Notes: a model not told the origin generated them from the letters alone. DNA of 64,000 bases from Paenibacillus sp. MMS20-IR301 (GCF_032302195.1 NZ_CP135275.1:868001-932000), one strand, 5' to 3'; shown: positions 15,119-23,335, numbered from the stretch's first letter. A program made the numbers and translations.

Positions 15119-16675
15119 ATGTCTGACAATACAAAGCTGACGGATGTAATCATGCCGCAGCTGGCAGAATCGCTGGTATCGGCGACCATCGGGAAATGGC
15201 TGAAGCAGCCGGGCGACCAGATCGAGCAATATGAGCCGCTCTGCGAGCTGATCACGGATAAGGTCAACGCCGAGCTGCCGGCAACGGTAGACGGCATGCT
15301 GGTCGAGCTGCTGGCCGAGGAAGGCCAGACGGTCAGCGTGGGCGAGATCATCGCCCGCATCGCTGTAGCTGATCCTGCCGGATCAGCACCGTCCCCGGCT
15401 GCCCCGCCAGCGGCAGCCACAGCCCCTGCCGCCCCGTCAGCGGCGGCATCAACCCCGGCTGCCCCGCATGCGGCAGCCAGCAGGCCGCCGGTGCCGGCGG
15501 CTGTGGACGCGGACGCTCCGATGCGTTCGCGTTACTCTCCGGCCGTGCAGACGCTGGCCGCCGAGCACGGCATCAACCTCGCGGCCGTGCCGGGCACCGG
15601 CCTGGGCGGACGCATCACACGCAAGGATGTGCTCGCGTTCCTGGAGAGCGGCGCAGCCGGCTCTGCAGCATCCGCACCAGCACATCCAAGCTCTGCCGCC
15701 AGCTCTGCAGCATCCGCGCCAGCACATCCCGGCTCCGCAGCCAACTCTGTATCATCCGTGCCAGCACATCCCGGCTCCGCAGCCAGCTCTGCAGCATCCG
15801 CGCCAGCTGGCTCCGCCGCCTACGCGTCAGCAGCTCCCGAGCCGCTGCAGCAGCCTGTGGTGCAGGCCATCCAGGCAGAGGTCCGCGACGAGCTGCAGCC
15901 GGTGCGCCAATCCGGCCTGCATCTCAGCGAATCGCCGAAGATTCCGACGATCGAGGTGGAAGGCGGCCGGGGCAGCAGCTCGGAATATCTGATTGACGTG
16001 ACGCCGATCCGTAATACGATCGCTACCCGAATGCGCCAGAGCGTCTCCGAAATTCCGCATGCCTGGACGATGATTGAGGTCGATGTAACCAATCTTGTCG
16101 TGCTGCGCAACAAGCTGAAGGATGAGTTCAAGCGCAAGGAAGGGATTAATCTGACTTACCTGGCCTTCCTGATGAAGGCGGTCGTCAGCGCAATCAAGGA
16201 TTACCCGATCATGAACTCGGTCTGGGCCGTTGACAAAATCATCGTCAAACGCGACATCAACATCTCGCTTGCCGTCGGCACCGAGGATTCCGTAATGACG
16301 CCGGTGATCAAAAAAGCCGATCAGAAAAACGTCGCCGGACTGGCCCGCGAGATCGACGAGCTGGCGCAGAAGACACGCGAAGGCAAGCTGCGTCTGGACG
16401 ACATGCAGGGCGGTACGTTTACCGTCAACAATACCGGCTCATTCGGCTCAATTCTGTCCTATCCGATCATCAACTATCCGCAGGCGGCGATTCTGACCTT
16501 CGAATCCATTGTCAAAAAGCCGGTCGTCATCAATGATATGATTGCTGTCCGTTCGATGGCCAATATCTGCCTGTCACTGGATCACCGCATTCTCGACGGC
16601 GTCATCAGCGGACGGTTCCTGCAGCGCGTGAAGGATAATATTGAAGGATATACGCCGGATACGAAGCTGTACTGA
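15119..16675 (+). CDS. bkdB: Branched-chain 2-oxoacid dehydrogenase E2 (dihydrolipoyl acyltransferase)
   Basis: A 518-residue core enzyme. The N-terminal lipoyl domain (residues 5-80) carries lipoyl Lys48 in ITDKVN. Next comes an Ala/Pro linker, a peripheral-subunit-binding domain (about 140-175: SPAVQTLAAEHGINLAAVPG, then TGLGGRITRKDVLAFL), a second very long Ala/Ser/Pro linker of near-identical 14-residue repeats, and the catalytic acyltransferase domain (about 285-518) ending in DHRILDG with catalytic His and Asp. It transfers branched acyl groups to CoA. ATG at 15119 follows TTAAGGAG; an upstream in-frame ATG at 15026 lies in the hairpin repeats. The long repeat linker is unusual. Confidence 0.95.
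   Translation: MSDNTKLTDVIMPQLAESLVSATIGKWLKQPGDQIEQYEPLCELITDKVNAELPATVDGMLVELLAEEGQTVSVGEIIARIAVADPAGSAPSPAAPPAAATAPAAPSAAASTPAAPHAAASRPPVPAAVDADAPMRSRYSPAVQTLAAEHGINLAAVPGTGLGGRITRKDVLAFLESGAAGSAASAPAHPSSAASSAASAPAHPGSAANSVSSVPAHPGSAASSAASAPAGSAAYASAAPEPLQQPVVQAIQAEVRDELQPVRQSGLHLSESPKIPTIEVEGGRGSSSEYLIDVTPIRNTIATRMRQSVSEIPHAWTMIEVDVTNLVVLRNKLKDEFKRKEGINLTYLAFLMKAVVSAIKDYPIMNSVWAVDKIIVKRDINISLAVGTEDSVMTPVIKKADQKNVAGLAREIDELAQKTREGKLRLDDMQGGTFTVNNTGSFGSILSYPIINYPQAAILTFESIVKKPVVINDMIAVRSMANICLSLDHRILDGVISGRFLQRVKDNIEGYTPDTKLY
15660..15815 (+). repeat. 42-bp coding minisatellite in the E2 linker
   Basis: TCTGCAGCATCCGC-type units recur with a 42-base period (15662, 15704, 15746, 15788). Each encodes 14 residues such as SAASAPAHPGSAAN. 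Copies differ by a few bases, indicating recent expansion in frame. Confidence 0.8.
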
Positions 16676-16700
16676 TGAGCTGAGCCCGGCACAAATTAAT

Positions 16701-16719
16701 CCCGCGAAGCGGGGCTTTG
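16701..16719 (+). terminator. Short hairpin ending the bkd operon
   Basis: CCCGC-GAA-GCGGG followed by GCTTTGA, 26 bases after the bkdB stop. A compact stem with a weak T tract. Confidence 0.5.
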
Positions 16720-16738
16720 ACTTCGAATCTTTCAAGAC

Positions 16739-16769
16739 AAACAGCGCCCGGGGGAACCCGGACGCTGTT
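16739..16769 (-). terminator. Terminator of prli42
   Basis: AACAGCGCCCGGG pairs with CCCGGACGCTGTT (one mismatch) around a short loop; on the minus strand the stem runs into TTTGTCTTG. It lies 19 bases past the prli42 stop. Confidence 0.75.
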
Positions 16770-16787
16770 ATTCAAGTACCGGCCGGA

Positions 16788-16889
16788 TTAACCGGCCAGG
16801 AACGGCTCGATTACAACCAGCAGAGTAGAGCCAATTATGGCGATCAGCATAACGTAGATAAAGATGCGGAACCATTTTTTCTGTTGCAT
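16788..16889 (-). CDS. prli42: Stressosome-associated mini-membrane protein Prli42
   Basis: A 33-residue gene missed by size-limited gene finders. ATG at 16887-16889 is preceded by AAAGGAG. The product has a basic N-terminus (MQQKKWFRIFIY), one transmembrane helix (VMLIAIIGSTLLVVIEPFLA) and no further domain. The pattern of a Lys/Arg-rich head followed by VMLIAIIGSTLL matches Prli42, which in Listeria anchors the stressosome protein RsbR to the membrane and senses oxidative stress. Whether a stressosome exists in this organism cannot be told from this window. It has its own terminator and is divergent from the peptidase gene at 16987. Confidence 0.8.
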   Translation of the reverse strand: MQQKKWFRIFIYVMLIAIIGSTLLVVIEPFLAG

Positions 16890-16986
16890 GAGTGACTCCT
16901 TTAGATTAGTTTAAGTTAGAAACGTATTCGTTAACGAACCCACTTACAACCATTGTAACTTATCCGCGAAAGAGAGGGAAGTCCAA

Positions 16987-18114
16987 GTGATTTCACGAGA
17001 CAGATTGATCAATGAATTCATGGAGCTTGTCCGGATTGACAGCGAAACGAGAAATGAGCGGCAGATAGCCGATGTACTCAAGGACAAGTTCAGCGCACTG
17101 GGCCTGACTGCAACCGAAGATGATTCAGAGGAGCGTACAGGACACGGGGCGGGTAATTTGTTCGTGACCTGGCCTGCGGACAGCGGTACTGCCGCTCCGA
17201 AGCTGCTCTTCACCTGCCATATGGACACCGTAGTTCCCGGCCAGAGCATCAAGCCTTCCCTGGGCGAAGACGGCTGGATTACGAGCGACGGCACCACCAT
17301 TCTCGGAGCAGACGACAAAGCAGGGCTTGCCGCCTTGTTCGAAGCCATCCGGGTGATCCAGGAGCAGAAGCTGCCGCACGGGCAGATCCAGTTTGTCATT
17401 ACGGCAGGCGAGGAATCCGGGCTGATGGGCGCGCGCGCCATGGACCCGTCTCATCTGGATGCAGACTTTGGCTTCGCGCTGGATTCCAACGGTGAGGTAG
17501 GAGCCATTGCAATTGCTGCACCGGCACAGGCACGGGTTACCATGCAGATCTTTGGCAAATCTGCACATGCCGGAGTTAATCCGGAGGATGGCATCAGTGC
17601 GATTCAAGTGGCGAGCAAAGCAATTTCCGCGATGAAGCTGGGCCGGATCGACAATGAAACGACAGCCAACATCGGCAAATTCGCCGGCGGCGGCCCGACT
17701 AATGTAGTCTGTGACCATGTGCAGCTGGATGCGGAAGCGCGCAGTATTGTGCAGGAGAAAGTAGAATTGCAGATTGCCTCCATGCGTGAAGCGCTGGAAA
17801 CGACTGCCCGTGAGCATGGCGCGCAAAGCGAGTTCCGCAGCGAAATTATTTATCCGGCGTTCAGCTTTAATGAGCATGATCCGGTGGTTCAGCTGGCAGA
17901 CCGGGCCATTACCTCCCTTGGGCTGGCTACACGGCTGTTCGCCTCCGGCGGCGGCAGTGATGCCAATGTGTTCAACGGCCTGAAGGTGCCTACAGTCAAT
18001 CTGGCGGTTGGGTACGAGCATATCCACACTACTAAGGAACGGATCCAAGCAGACGATATTGTCAAGGTGGCCAGTCTGGTGGTAGCTATTGTAGCTGAGA
18101 GCCAAAAGGGCTGA
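16987..18114 (+). CDS. M20-family metallopeptidase, PepT-like (YqjE-like)
   Basis: A 375-residue cytosolic di-zinc peptidase of the tripeptidase-T-like group. Motifs: TCHMDTVVPG (His78, Asp80), ILGADDKAGLAALFE with the bridging Asp, TAGEESGLMGARAM with the catalytic Glu, a lid domain around residues 180-290 (AHAGVNPEDGISAIQVASKA), and a C-terminal EHIHT zinc His. The start is GTG at 16987, behind GAGAGGGA. It resembles B. subtilis YqjE, which also lies near the bkd operon. It is a single gene ended by a strong bidirectional hairpin. Confidence 0.9.
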   Translation: MISRDRLINEFMELVRIDSETRNERQIADVLKDKFSALGLTATEDDSEERTGHGAGNLFVTWPADSGTAAPKLLFTCHMDTVVPGQSIKPSLGEDGWITSDGTTILGADDKAGLAALFEAIRVIQEQKLPHGQIQFVITAGEESGLMGARAMDPSHLDADFGFALDSNGEVGAIAIAAPAQARVTMQIFGKSAHAGVNPEDGISAIQVASKAISAMKLGRIDNETTANIGKFAGGGPTNVVCDHVQLDAEARSIVQEKVELQIASMREALETTAREHGAQSEFRSEIIYPAFSFNEHDPVVQLADRAITSLGLATRLFASGGGSDANVFNGLKVPTVNLAVGYEHIHTTKERIQADDIVKVASLVVAIVAESQKG

Positions 18115-18186
18115 TCCGTCAAGAAGCTGCACTGCGCCTAGGAGTCCGGGCATGCAAATGCTTGTCCACCTGCTGCGTTTAACGAT

Positions 18187-18240
18187 AATAAGAAGGAGCT
18201 GAACCCGGGCTGGCCTGCCGGAAGACAGCTCCTTCTTATT
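18187..18240. terminator. Bidirectional terminator between the peptidase and mciZ
   Basis: A 15-base perfect stem, AATAAGAAGGAGCTG with CAGCTCCTTCTTATT, around a GC-rich loop. AT-rich flanks on both sides give T-rich tails for either strand. Confidence 0.85.
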
Positions 18241-18278
18241 ATATTGGAACTCGAATGTTTAGGAAGAACGATGCGGCT

Positions 18279-18452
18279 TTATCCGGCCTTGGAAGCTTTC
18301 ATCCGCGTTTCAGCCTTCAGGAGCAGGATGTAGGAGAGCGGCATGTCACGCCCATACTGCTTCATCCATCCCTCCAGTACGCCTTTAATCTGCTCCGGTT
18401 TACCTACAATAGTTACAGCGGATGAGCTTACACGGACAGGAGTCTCTTGCAT
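18279..18452 (-). CDS. mciZ: Candidate Z-ring inhibitor MciZ
   Basis: A 57-residue gene with ATG at 18450-18452 behind GAAAGAAGG. The core, VTIVGKPEQIKGVLEGWMKQ followed by YGRDMPLSYILLL, resembles B. subtilis MciZ (VVLVGKAWEIRAKLKEYGRT region), a short peptide that caps FtsZ filaments in the mother cell during sporulation. It sits directly divergent from nudF. Compared with the 40-residue B. subtilis protein, this one has an eight-residue N-terminal extension and a basic C-terminal tail. Homology was judged by eye over about 30 residues, so the call is good but not certain. Confidence 0.65.
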   Translation of the reverse strand: MQETPVRVSSSAVTIVGKPEQIKGVLEGWMKQYGRDMPLSYILLLKAETRMKASKAG

Positions 18453-18480
18453 GCCGGCATTCCTTCTTTCCTCTTAAGTT

Positions 18481-18489
18481 TGCTATAAT
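18481..18489 (+). promoter_or_regulatory. Extended -10 promoter of nudF
   Basis: TGCTATAAT is a perfect extended -10 element 41 bases before the nudF start; the -35 region is poor, as is usual with extended -10 promoters. Confidence 0.55.
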
Positions 18490-18529
18490 ACACCTTATGC
18501 AACCTCAAGCCAAAGGAGACCATAAATCT

Positions 18530-19102
18530 ATGAAAAAAGATGAAATTAACCGCAACCCCGCATTGGATGAAGAAACTATTTCAACACAGCCGATATTTAG
18601 CGGGAATATTATCTCGCTGCAGGTGGATACGGTGAAGCTGCCGGATGGCAATACAGCAACCCGCGAGGTTGTGAAGCACCCTGGAGCCGTAGCAGTTCTT
18701 GCCCTGAATAACGGGAAAATGCTGGTCGTTGAGCAGTACCGCCAGCCGATGCACCGGACAGAGGTCGAGATTCCTGCAGGCAAGCTGGATAAGGGCGAAG
18801 ATCCGCTGGCCGCTGCGGGCCGGGAGCTGCAGGAGGAGACCGGATTCCACAGCGGCAGCCTGAAGCTGCTGAAGTCATTTTATACCTCGCCCGGTTTCGC
18901 CGATGAAATCATTCACCTCTATGTGACAGAGGATGCGGAGGCGGGAGAGATGGCGCTGGACGAGGATGAGTTCCTGGAAGTTTCCGAGCTGACACTGGAA
19001 GAAGCCTATCAGTATATTGCAGATGGACGGATTGCCGATGCCAAAACGATGATGGCTGTCTATGCCTGGCATCTCTATACGCTGACCGGACAATGGCACT
19101 AG
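18530..19102 (+). CDS. nudF: ADP-ribose pyrophosphatase (Nudix hydrolase)
   Basis: A 190-residue Nudix enzyme that hydrolyses ADP-ribose to AMP and ribose 5-phosphate. The Nudix box is complete: GKLDKGEDPLAAAGRELQEE followed by TG (about residues 83-104), with the GSLKLLKSFYTSPGFADE signature of ADP-ribose-type members after it. ATG at 18530 is chosen because AAAGGAG precedes it; an ATG at 18497 follows the -10 box directly with no ribosome site. The next gene overlaps the end by 10 bases. Confidence 0.93.
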   Translation: MKKDEINRNPALDEETISTQPIFSGNIISLQVDTVKLPDGNTATREVVKHPGAVAVLALNNGKMLVVEQYRQPMHRTEVEIPAGKLDKGEDPLAAAGRELQEETGFHSGSLKLLKSFYTSPGFADEIIHLYVTEDAEAGEMALDEDEFLEVSELTLEEAYQYIADGRIADAKTMMAVYAWHLYTLTGQWH

Positions 19103-20292
19103 AGCGTAAGCTGCGCAGCTATTACTGCGATCTGCATGTGCATATCGGGCGGACCTCAGAGGGACAAGCGGTCAAAATCAGCGGCAGCCGTGATCTCACC
19201 TTCGCCGGGATTGCCAAGGAGGCAGCGGAGCGCAAGGGGATTGAGCTGATCGGCATCATTGACAGCCATTCTCCGGGCGTGCTGCGTGATATCCGCGGAG
19301 CGCTTGAGTCCGGTGAGATGACAGTTGCGGAAGGCGGCGGCATTACCTACCGGGGGACAACCATTATTCTGGGAACCGAGATTGAGATCCGCGAGCCCGG
19401 GCGCCGGGAGTGCCATGTGCTCGCCTTCATGCCGGATCTTCAGGCGATGGAGGCGTTCAGCGGCTGGATGAGCGCCCATATGCGCAATGTCAATCTCAGC
19501 TCACAGCGCCTCTATGCACCGTCCCGGACGCTCCAGGAGGAGATAACGGGCCGGGGCGGACTGCTGATTCCGGCGCATATTTTCACGCCGCACAAAGGAC
19601 TGTACGGCTGTGCGGCGGAGCGGATGGCGGAATTGTTTGATCTGGAGGGCATTGCTGCAGTGGAACTGGGTCTCAGCGCCGACTCGGAGATGGCCGGGTA
19701 TATTCCGGAGCTTGATCCGTACAGCTTCCTGACCAATTCCGATGCCCATTCCCTCGGTAAAATCGGCCGCGAGTATAATGTGATTGAGCTGCAGCAGCCG
19801 TCCTTCGCTGAGCTGAAGCTCGCGCTGGAACGCTCGCAAGGGCGCCGGGTCAGCGCCAACTTCGGGCTGAATCCGCGGCTCGGGAAATACCACCGCACCT
19901 ATTGCGGCTGCTGCGGCAGCATTATTGACGAGGCTTACGCCACAACGGGTCGCTGTCCGTATTGCGGCAGCACGAAGCTGGTCAAAGGCGTGCTGGACCG
20001 GATCCTGGATATTGCCGGCCGGGAGCAGCCGCTCATTCCGGATCACCGTCCGCCGTACCATTACCAGGTGCCGCTGGAGTTTAATCCCGGGCTCGGCAAG
20101 CGTAAGCTGGACATGCTGCTGCAGGCTTTTGGCACAGAGATGAATATTCTGCACAAGGCGGATGAGGCGTCGCTTGCTGCAGTAGCCGGAACAGAGCTGG
20201 CGGCGCAGATTGTGCTGGCCCGGACGGGGCAGCTGATGCTCTCGGCCGGAGGCGGAGGGACATACGGCAAGGTGGTTAAGCCGCAGTCTTAG
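19093..20292 (+). CDS. Endonuclease Q family protein (PHP domain plus zinc finger)
   Basis: A 399-residue protein. The N-terminal PHP phosphoesterase domain carries the metal ligands: DLHVHIGRTS near residues 13-22, IIDSHSPG, the AHIFTPH segment and NSDAHSLGK. A CGCCG...CPYCG zinc ribbon lies near residues 275-298, followed by a helical C-terminus (GLGKRKLDMLLQAFGTE). This is the layout of EndoQ, a nuclease that nicks 5' of deaminated bases (uracil, hypoxanthine) and has been described in archaea and some Bacillus. It overlaps nudF by 10 bases, so ADP-ribose clean-up and base-damage repair may be coexpressed. The ribosome site is weak; translation is probably coupled. Confidence 0.88.
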   Translation: MALERKLRSYYCDLHVHIGRTSEGQAVKISGSRDLTFAGIAKEAAERKGIELIGIIDSHSPGVLRDIRGALESGEMTVAEGGGITYRGTTIILGTEIEIREPGRRECHVLAFMPDLQAMEAFSGWMSAHMRNVNLSSQRLYAPSRTLQEEITGRGGLLIPAHIFTPHKGLYGCAAERMAELFDLEGIAAVELGLSADSEMAGYIPELDPYSFLTNSDAHSLGKIGREYNVIELQQPSFAELKLALERSQGRRVSANFGLNPRLGKYHRTYCGCCGSIIDEAYATTGRCPYCGSTKLVKGVLDRILDIAGREQPLIPDHRPPYHYQVPLEFNPGLGKRKLDMLLQAFGTEMNILHKADEASLAAVAGTELAAQIVLARTGQLMLSAGGGGTYGKVVKPQS

Positions 20293-20336
20293 ACACCTGG
20301 ACGCAGCGTATGACAGTGCTTAACTTCCAAGGACAA

Positions 20337-20366
20337 GTCATAGTATGGGACATTCCTTCATATGGT
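20337..20366 (+). promoter_or_regulatory. Possible sigma-E promoter of spoIIM
   Basis: GTCATAGT (20337-20344) and CATATGGT (20359-20366), spaced by 14 bases, resemble the sigma-E -35 and -10 boxes (KMATATT and CATACANT). The site lies 31 bases before the spoIIM start. Confidence 0.4.
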
Positions 20367-20396
20367 GTAACATGTGACCGGAAAGGAGCATGTCCC

Positions 20397-21032
20397 ATGC
20401 GCAGTTTAAGGCTGATGATGAAGGAGCAGACGCCTCTTTATATTTTTGTCGCGGTATTATTTCTGGTGGGGGTCGTCTTCGGCGCGCTTATTGTCAGTGC
20501 ACTGACGCTGGATCAGCAGCAGGAGCTGGGGGATTATCTGGGCAATTTCTTCATGACCATCGACCAGCAGGGGCTGCCGGCAGCTGAGGACTCCTACTGG
20601 AGCATCGCCGCCTTCAATCTGAAATGGATCGGGTTGATCTGGATTCTGGGCCTGTCTGTAATCGGCCTCCCGGGAATTCTGATCCTGGATTTCCTCAAAG
20701 GCGTGCTGATCGGCTTCACCGTCGGCTGTCTTGTCAGCCAGTATTCCTGGCACGGGATGCTGTTTGCCCTGGTGTCCGTTGCCCCGCATAATCTGGTGCT
20801 GATTCCGGTGCTGCTCGTCTGCAGCGCAGCTGCGATAGCCTTCTCTCTCCTGATGATCCGCAGCCGGGTGCTGAGCCAGCAGCGGCGGACTACGGTGACC
20901 CGGCCTTTTCTCATGTATACGTTACTGTCTTTCGGGATGGCGCTGCTGGTTATGGGAATCTCCGGGTTTGAAGCTTGGGTGACGCCGGCGATGATGCGGT
21001 GGGTGACGCCTTTGCTGGTAGGAAATGCTTGA
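20397..21032 (+). CDS. spoIIM: Stage II sporulation protein M
   Basis: A 211-residue polytopic membrane protein with about five spans and the SpoIIM pattern: FVAVLFLVGVVFGALIVSAL, then FNLKWIGLIWILGLSVIGLP and LIPVLLVCSAAAIAFSLLMI. With SpoIID and SpoIIP it forms the engulfment machinery in the mother cell. ATG at 20397 follows GAAAGGAGC; the frame is open upstream without a good ribosome site. Position between the EndoQ gene and fur matches B. subtilis. Confidence 0.9.
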   Translation: MRSLRLMMKEQTPLYIFVAVLFLVGVVFGALIVSALTLDQQQELGDYLGNFFMTIDQQGLPAAEDSYWSIAAFNLKWIGLIWILGLSVIGLPGILILDFLKGVLIGFTVGCLVSQYSWHGMLFALVSVAPHNLVLIPVLLVCSAAAIAFSLLMIRSRVLSQQRRTTVTRPFLMYTLLSFGMALLVMGISGFEAWVTPAMMRWVTPLLVGNA

Positions 21033-21126
21033 CTGGCAAGAATTCAGACCTTCAAATACTATAAACCGATCGTAAAACTGGCTATTCGGCCTTTTGGATT
21101 CACTTTGTACAGCCCGCTAAAACCGT

Positions 21127-21156
21127 TTGACTTCTCAAACTATATCCCCCTATAAT
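21127..21156 (+). promoter_or_regulatory. Sigma-A promoter of fur
   Basis: TTGACT (21127-21132) and TATAAT (21151-21156) are separated by 18 bases, with transcription expected near 21163 and the fur start codon at 21210. Confidence 0.75.
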
Positions 21157-21209
21157 GGAAGAAGTGGCTTGAAGCCCGGTGCGGTAATTTTCCAAGGGGG
21201 AGGGAGACA

Positions 21210-21677
21210 ATGGAAGCCCGGATAGACAAGATTAAGCAACAACTACAATCCCAAGGATACAAGCTTACACCTCAACGGGAAGCGACCTTAAGAGTTCTCC
21301 TGGAGAACGAGGATGATCACTTAAGCGCTGAAGATGTATTCATGCTGGTGAAAGAAAAGGCTCCCGAGATCGGTCTCGCTACCGTATATCGTACCCTGGA
21401 ATTGCTCAGTGAGCTTCATGTTGTAGAGAAGATCAATTTCGGCGACGGTGTTGCCCGCTACGACCTGCGTACGGATACTGCGAAGCATCATCATCATCAT
21501 CTGATTTGTGTACAATGCGGAACCATGGATGAGATTCGCGAGGATTGGCTGGGCCCGCTGGAAGAGCGGCTGGAGAAGGATTATAATTTTACGGTGCTTG
21601 ATCATAGACTTGATTTTCACGGAATATGCCACCGCTGCAAGGAGAAGAATCCTCCGGAAGGCAATACTCCCGAATAA
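21210..21677 (+). CDS. fur: Ferric uptake regulator Fur
   Basis: A 155-residue metal-dependent repressor. The N-terminal winged helix contains KLTPQREATLRVLLENEDDH and IGLATVYRTLELL (DNA recognition). The dimerisation domain has the HHHHHLICVQCG metal site and a second HGICHRCK Cys pair. Among Fur-family members this gene context (between spoIIM and yqzK-xerD) matches Fur itself rather than PerR or Zur. Candidate targets in the window are three Fur boxes in the siderophore locus (50503, 59275, 60980). Confidence 0.93.
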   Translation: MEARIDKIKQQLQSQGYKLTPQREATLRVLLENEDDHLSAEDVFMLVKEKAPEIGLATVYRTLELLSELHVVEKINFGDGVARYDLRTDTAKHHHHHLICVQCGTMDEIREDWLGPLEERLEKDYNFTVLDHRLDFHGICHRCKEKNPPEGNTPE

Positions 21678-21702
21678 GCTTATATATGAAGAATTACCGC
21701 AC

Positions 21703-21738
21703 AAGCTCTCCCCGGCTGAATGGCTGGAGGGGGCTTTT
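21703..21738 (+). terminator. Terminator of fur
   Basis: AAGCTCTCCCC pairs imperfectly with GGGGGCTT, followed by a TTTTT run ending near 21739; 26 bases after the fur stop. Confidence 0.75.
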
Positions 21739-21761
21739 TAATAAGATAAGAATTTATATGT

Positions 21762-21830
21762 TTTGGGGTCCCCGCAAAGTACCTGAGTAATCCTCGAAGC
21801 CAAAGCCCCACTTTGTGGGGTTATTTTAAT
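21762..21830 (+). repeat. Dispersed hairpin repeat, copy 1
   Basis: CCCCGCAAAGT (21770-21780) pairs with ACTTTGTGGGG (21810-21820) around a 29-base loop, and is preceded by TTTGGGGT and followed by TTATTTTAAT. A second copy with conserved stem and loop blocks (CTGAGTAATC, CGAAGC) occurs at 41206-41264. It lies between fur and yqzK. Confidence 0.75.
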
Positions 21831-21908
21831 CTTCCGTATAGTACATAACCTCCCCCTCCGGCGCATAAAGTGAAGGACATGCCAAGAGAACTTTTAGGAG
21901 GGGTTCAG

Positions 21909-22142
21909 ATGATTGTTTCTTTGCCCAAAACCGTGCGGAGGCTGTATTTCATGGCTTTGCTGGTTACGCTGAGCTGTGTGCTGTATTATGTTATGAGCTG
22001 GGTCAGTGTGTGGATTAGTCCGGCGCAGCAGGAGGATATACCGGAAGGCACAGCCGTCCGGGCGTTTTATGATGCCGGGGGTACGGATGAGGGTCTCAGT
22101 GCAGGGCAGCGTCTGCGTTTATATTATTGGTACGGGGAGTAA
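21909..22142 (+). CDS. DUF4227 membrane protein (YqzK)
   Basis: A 77-residue protein with one N-terminal transmembrane helix (RRLYFMALLVTLSCVLYYVM) and a soluble domain ending LSAGQRLRLYYWYGE. ATG at 21909 follows TAGGAGGGG; an earlier in-frame ATG (21870) lacks a site. It matches the DUF4227/YqzK family, found between fur and xerD as here. Function unknown. Confidence 0.8.
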   Translation: MIVSLPKTVRRLYFMALLVTLSCVLYYVMSWVSVWISPAQQEDIPEGTAVRAFYDAGGTDEGLSAGQRLRLYYWYGE

Positions 22143-22283
22143 GCCCTCCTCCTTGCAGGAACAAACCGGAAGTCTGTCGAATCAATCTATAGCATATCAG
22201 GCAGAATTCACCGCTTTGATTGCTGCTGTATCTACTGCCGGGACTGCTTGAGGCAGCCTCCGGCATGACAGGAGCGTGAGCCC

Positions 22284-23177
22284 ATGGAATCACACTTGGA
22301 GCCGTTTATACAGTATTTGTCCGGAGACAAAGGGTTGTCTTCCAGCACGCTTGAATCCTACGGAAGGGATGTCACGCAGTTTCTGGAGTTTATGGAGGAG
22401 CGCGGCACTGCCGGGCTGGAAGAGATGAACAGAACGCATATTATGCTCTATCTCGGGTCTTTGCGCGGAGCAGGCAAGGCTGCGGCAACGGTAAACCGGA
22501 ATACGGTTTCGCTGCGGGCCTATTTTCATTTTTTGCTGAAGGAACGGCTGATCGGGCAAGACCCGACACTGGATATGGAGTCTATCAAGCCAAGCAAGAA
22601 ACCGCCGATGATTCTTAGCATTGAAGAAATCGAGCGTCTGCTGGCTGTTCCGGATGAAGCTGCCCCCCAAGGAATGCGCGATAAAACGATGCTGGAGCTG
22701 CTCTATGCAACCGGCATCCGTGTAACCGAGCTGATCTCGCTGGACGTGCACGATGTGAATACAGAGCTGAGATTTGCCCGCTGCAGCGCAGCCTCCGGCA
22801 AGGAGCGGGTGGTGCCGATCGGGATGCTTGCGGCAGAATGTGTAGTCCGTTATATCTCCGGTATGAGGGACAAGCTGCTGCGGGGGAACCGGGAGGAGAA
22901 GGCGCTGTTCCTCAACAGTCTGGGCGGACGTCTGACCCGCCAGGGCTTTTGGAAGATTATTAAGAAGCATGCCCGGGAAGCCGGTATAGAGCAGGACATC
23001 ACACCGCATACTTTAAGGCATTCCTTCGCTGCGCATCTGCTGGAAGGCGGGGCAGACCTGCGCTCGGTGCAGCAGATGCTGGGCCATTCCGATATTTCAA
23101 CAACGCAGATCTATAGCGGGATTGCCCGCAGGAACATGAAGGAAGTCTATGAAAGCCATCATCCCCGGGCCAAATAA
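22284..23177 (+). CDS. xerD: Site-specific tyrosine recombinase XerD
   Basis: A 297-residue recombinase that, with XerC/CodV, resolves chromosome dimers at dif. The N-terminal SAM-like core-binding domain occupies residues 1-85. In the catalytic domain all active residues are visible: Arg146 (TGIRVTEL), Lys173 (SGKERVV), His242 and Arg245 (HTLRHSF), His268 (LGHSD) and nucleophile Tyr277 (TQIYSG). It is housekeeping rather than phage-derived, judged by its position before deoB. Confidence 0.93.
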   Translation: MESHLEPFIQYLSGDKGLSSSTLESYGRDVTQFLEFMEERGTAGLEEMNRTHIMLYLGSLRGAGKAAATVNRNTVSLRAYFHFLLKERLIGQDPTLDMESIKPSKKPPMILSIEEIERLLAVPDEAAPQGMRDKTMLELLYATGIRVTELISLDVHDVNTELRFARCSAASGKERVVPIGMLAAECVVRYISGMRDKLLRGNREEKALFLNSLGGRLTRQGFWKIIKKHAREAGIEQDITPHTLRHSFAAHLLEGGADLRSVQQMLGHSDISTTQIYSGIARRNMKEVYESHHPRAK

Positions 23178-23252
23178 ATGAAGCCTTCTCCGCCGAAAAG
23201 ATGCTTTTTGTGAGTAAGAAAGTTATGATGGAATCATACTGTATGGATAGCT

Positions 23253-23273
23253 TCCGGGAGCGGGTCTCCCGGA
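23253..23273 (+). other. Hairpin between xerD and deoB
   Basis: TCCGGGAG pairs with CTCCCGGA around a five-base loop, followed by GTTTCTTCCTGTTT. It could end xerD transcripts or act as an attenuator before the deoB-pdp operon. Confidence 0.5.
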
Positions 23274-23335
23274 GTTTCTTCCTGTTTAGGCAAGACCTTA
23301 AGAATATGCAAACTATTGAAGGAGTGAAGACGGCA

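Noticed and set aside
16641..16895. 84-codon plus-strand frame between bkdB and the peptidase
   Set aside because: It runs through a terminator and antisense to the prli42 gene, and has no ribosome site.
22284..23177. Phage or integron integrase
   Set aside because: The tyrosine recombinase sits in the conserved fur-yqzK-xerD-deoB order with no att-like repeats or phage genes, so it is housekeeping XerD.
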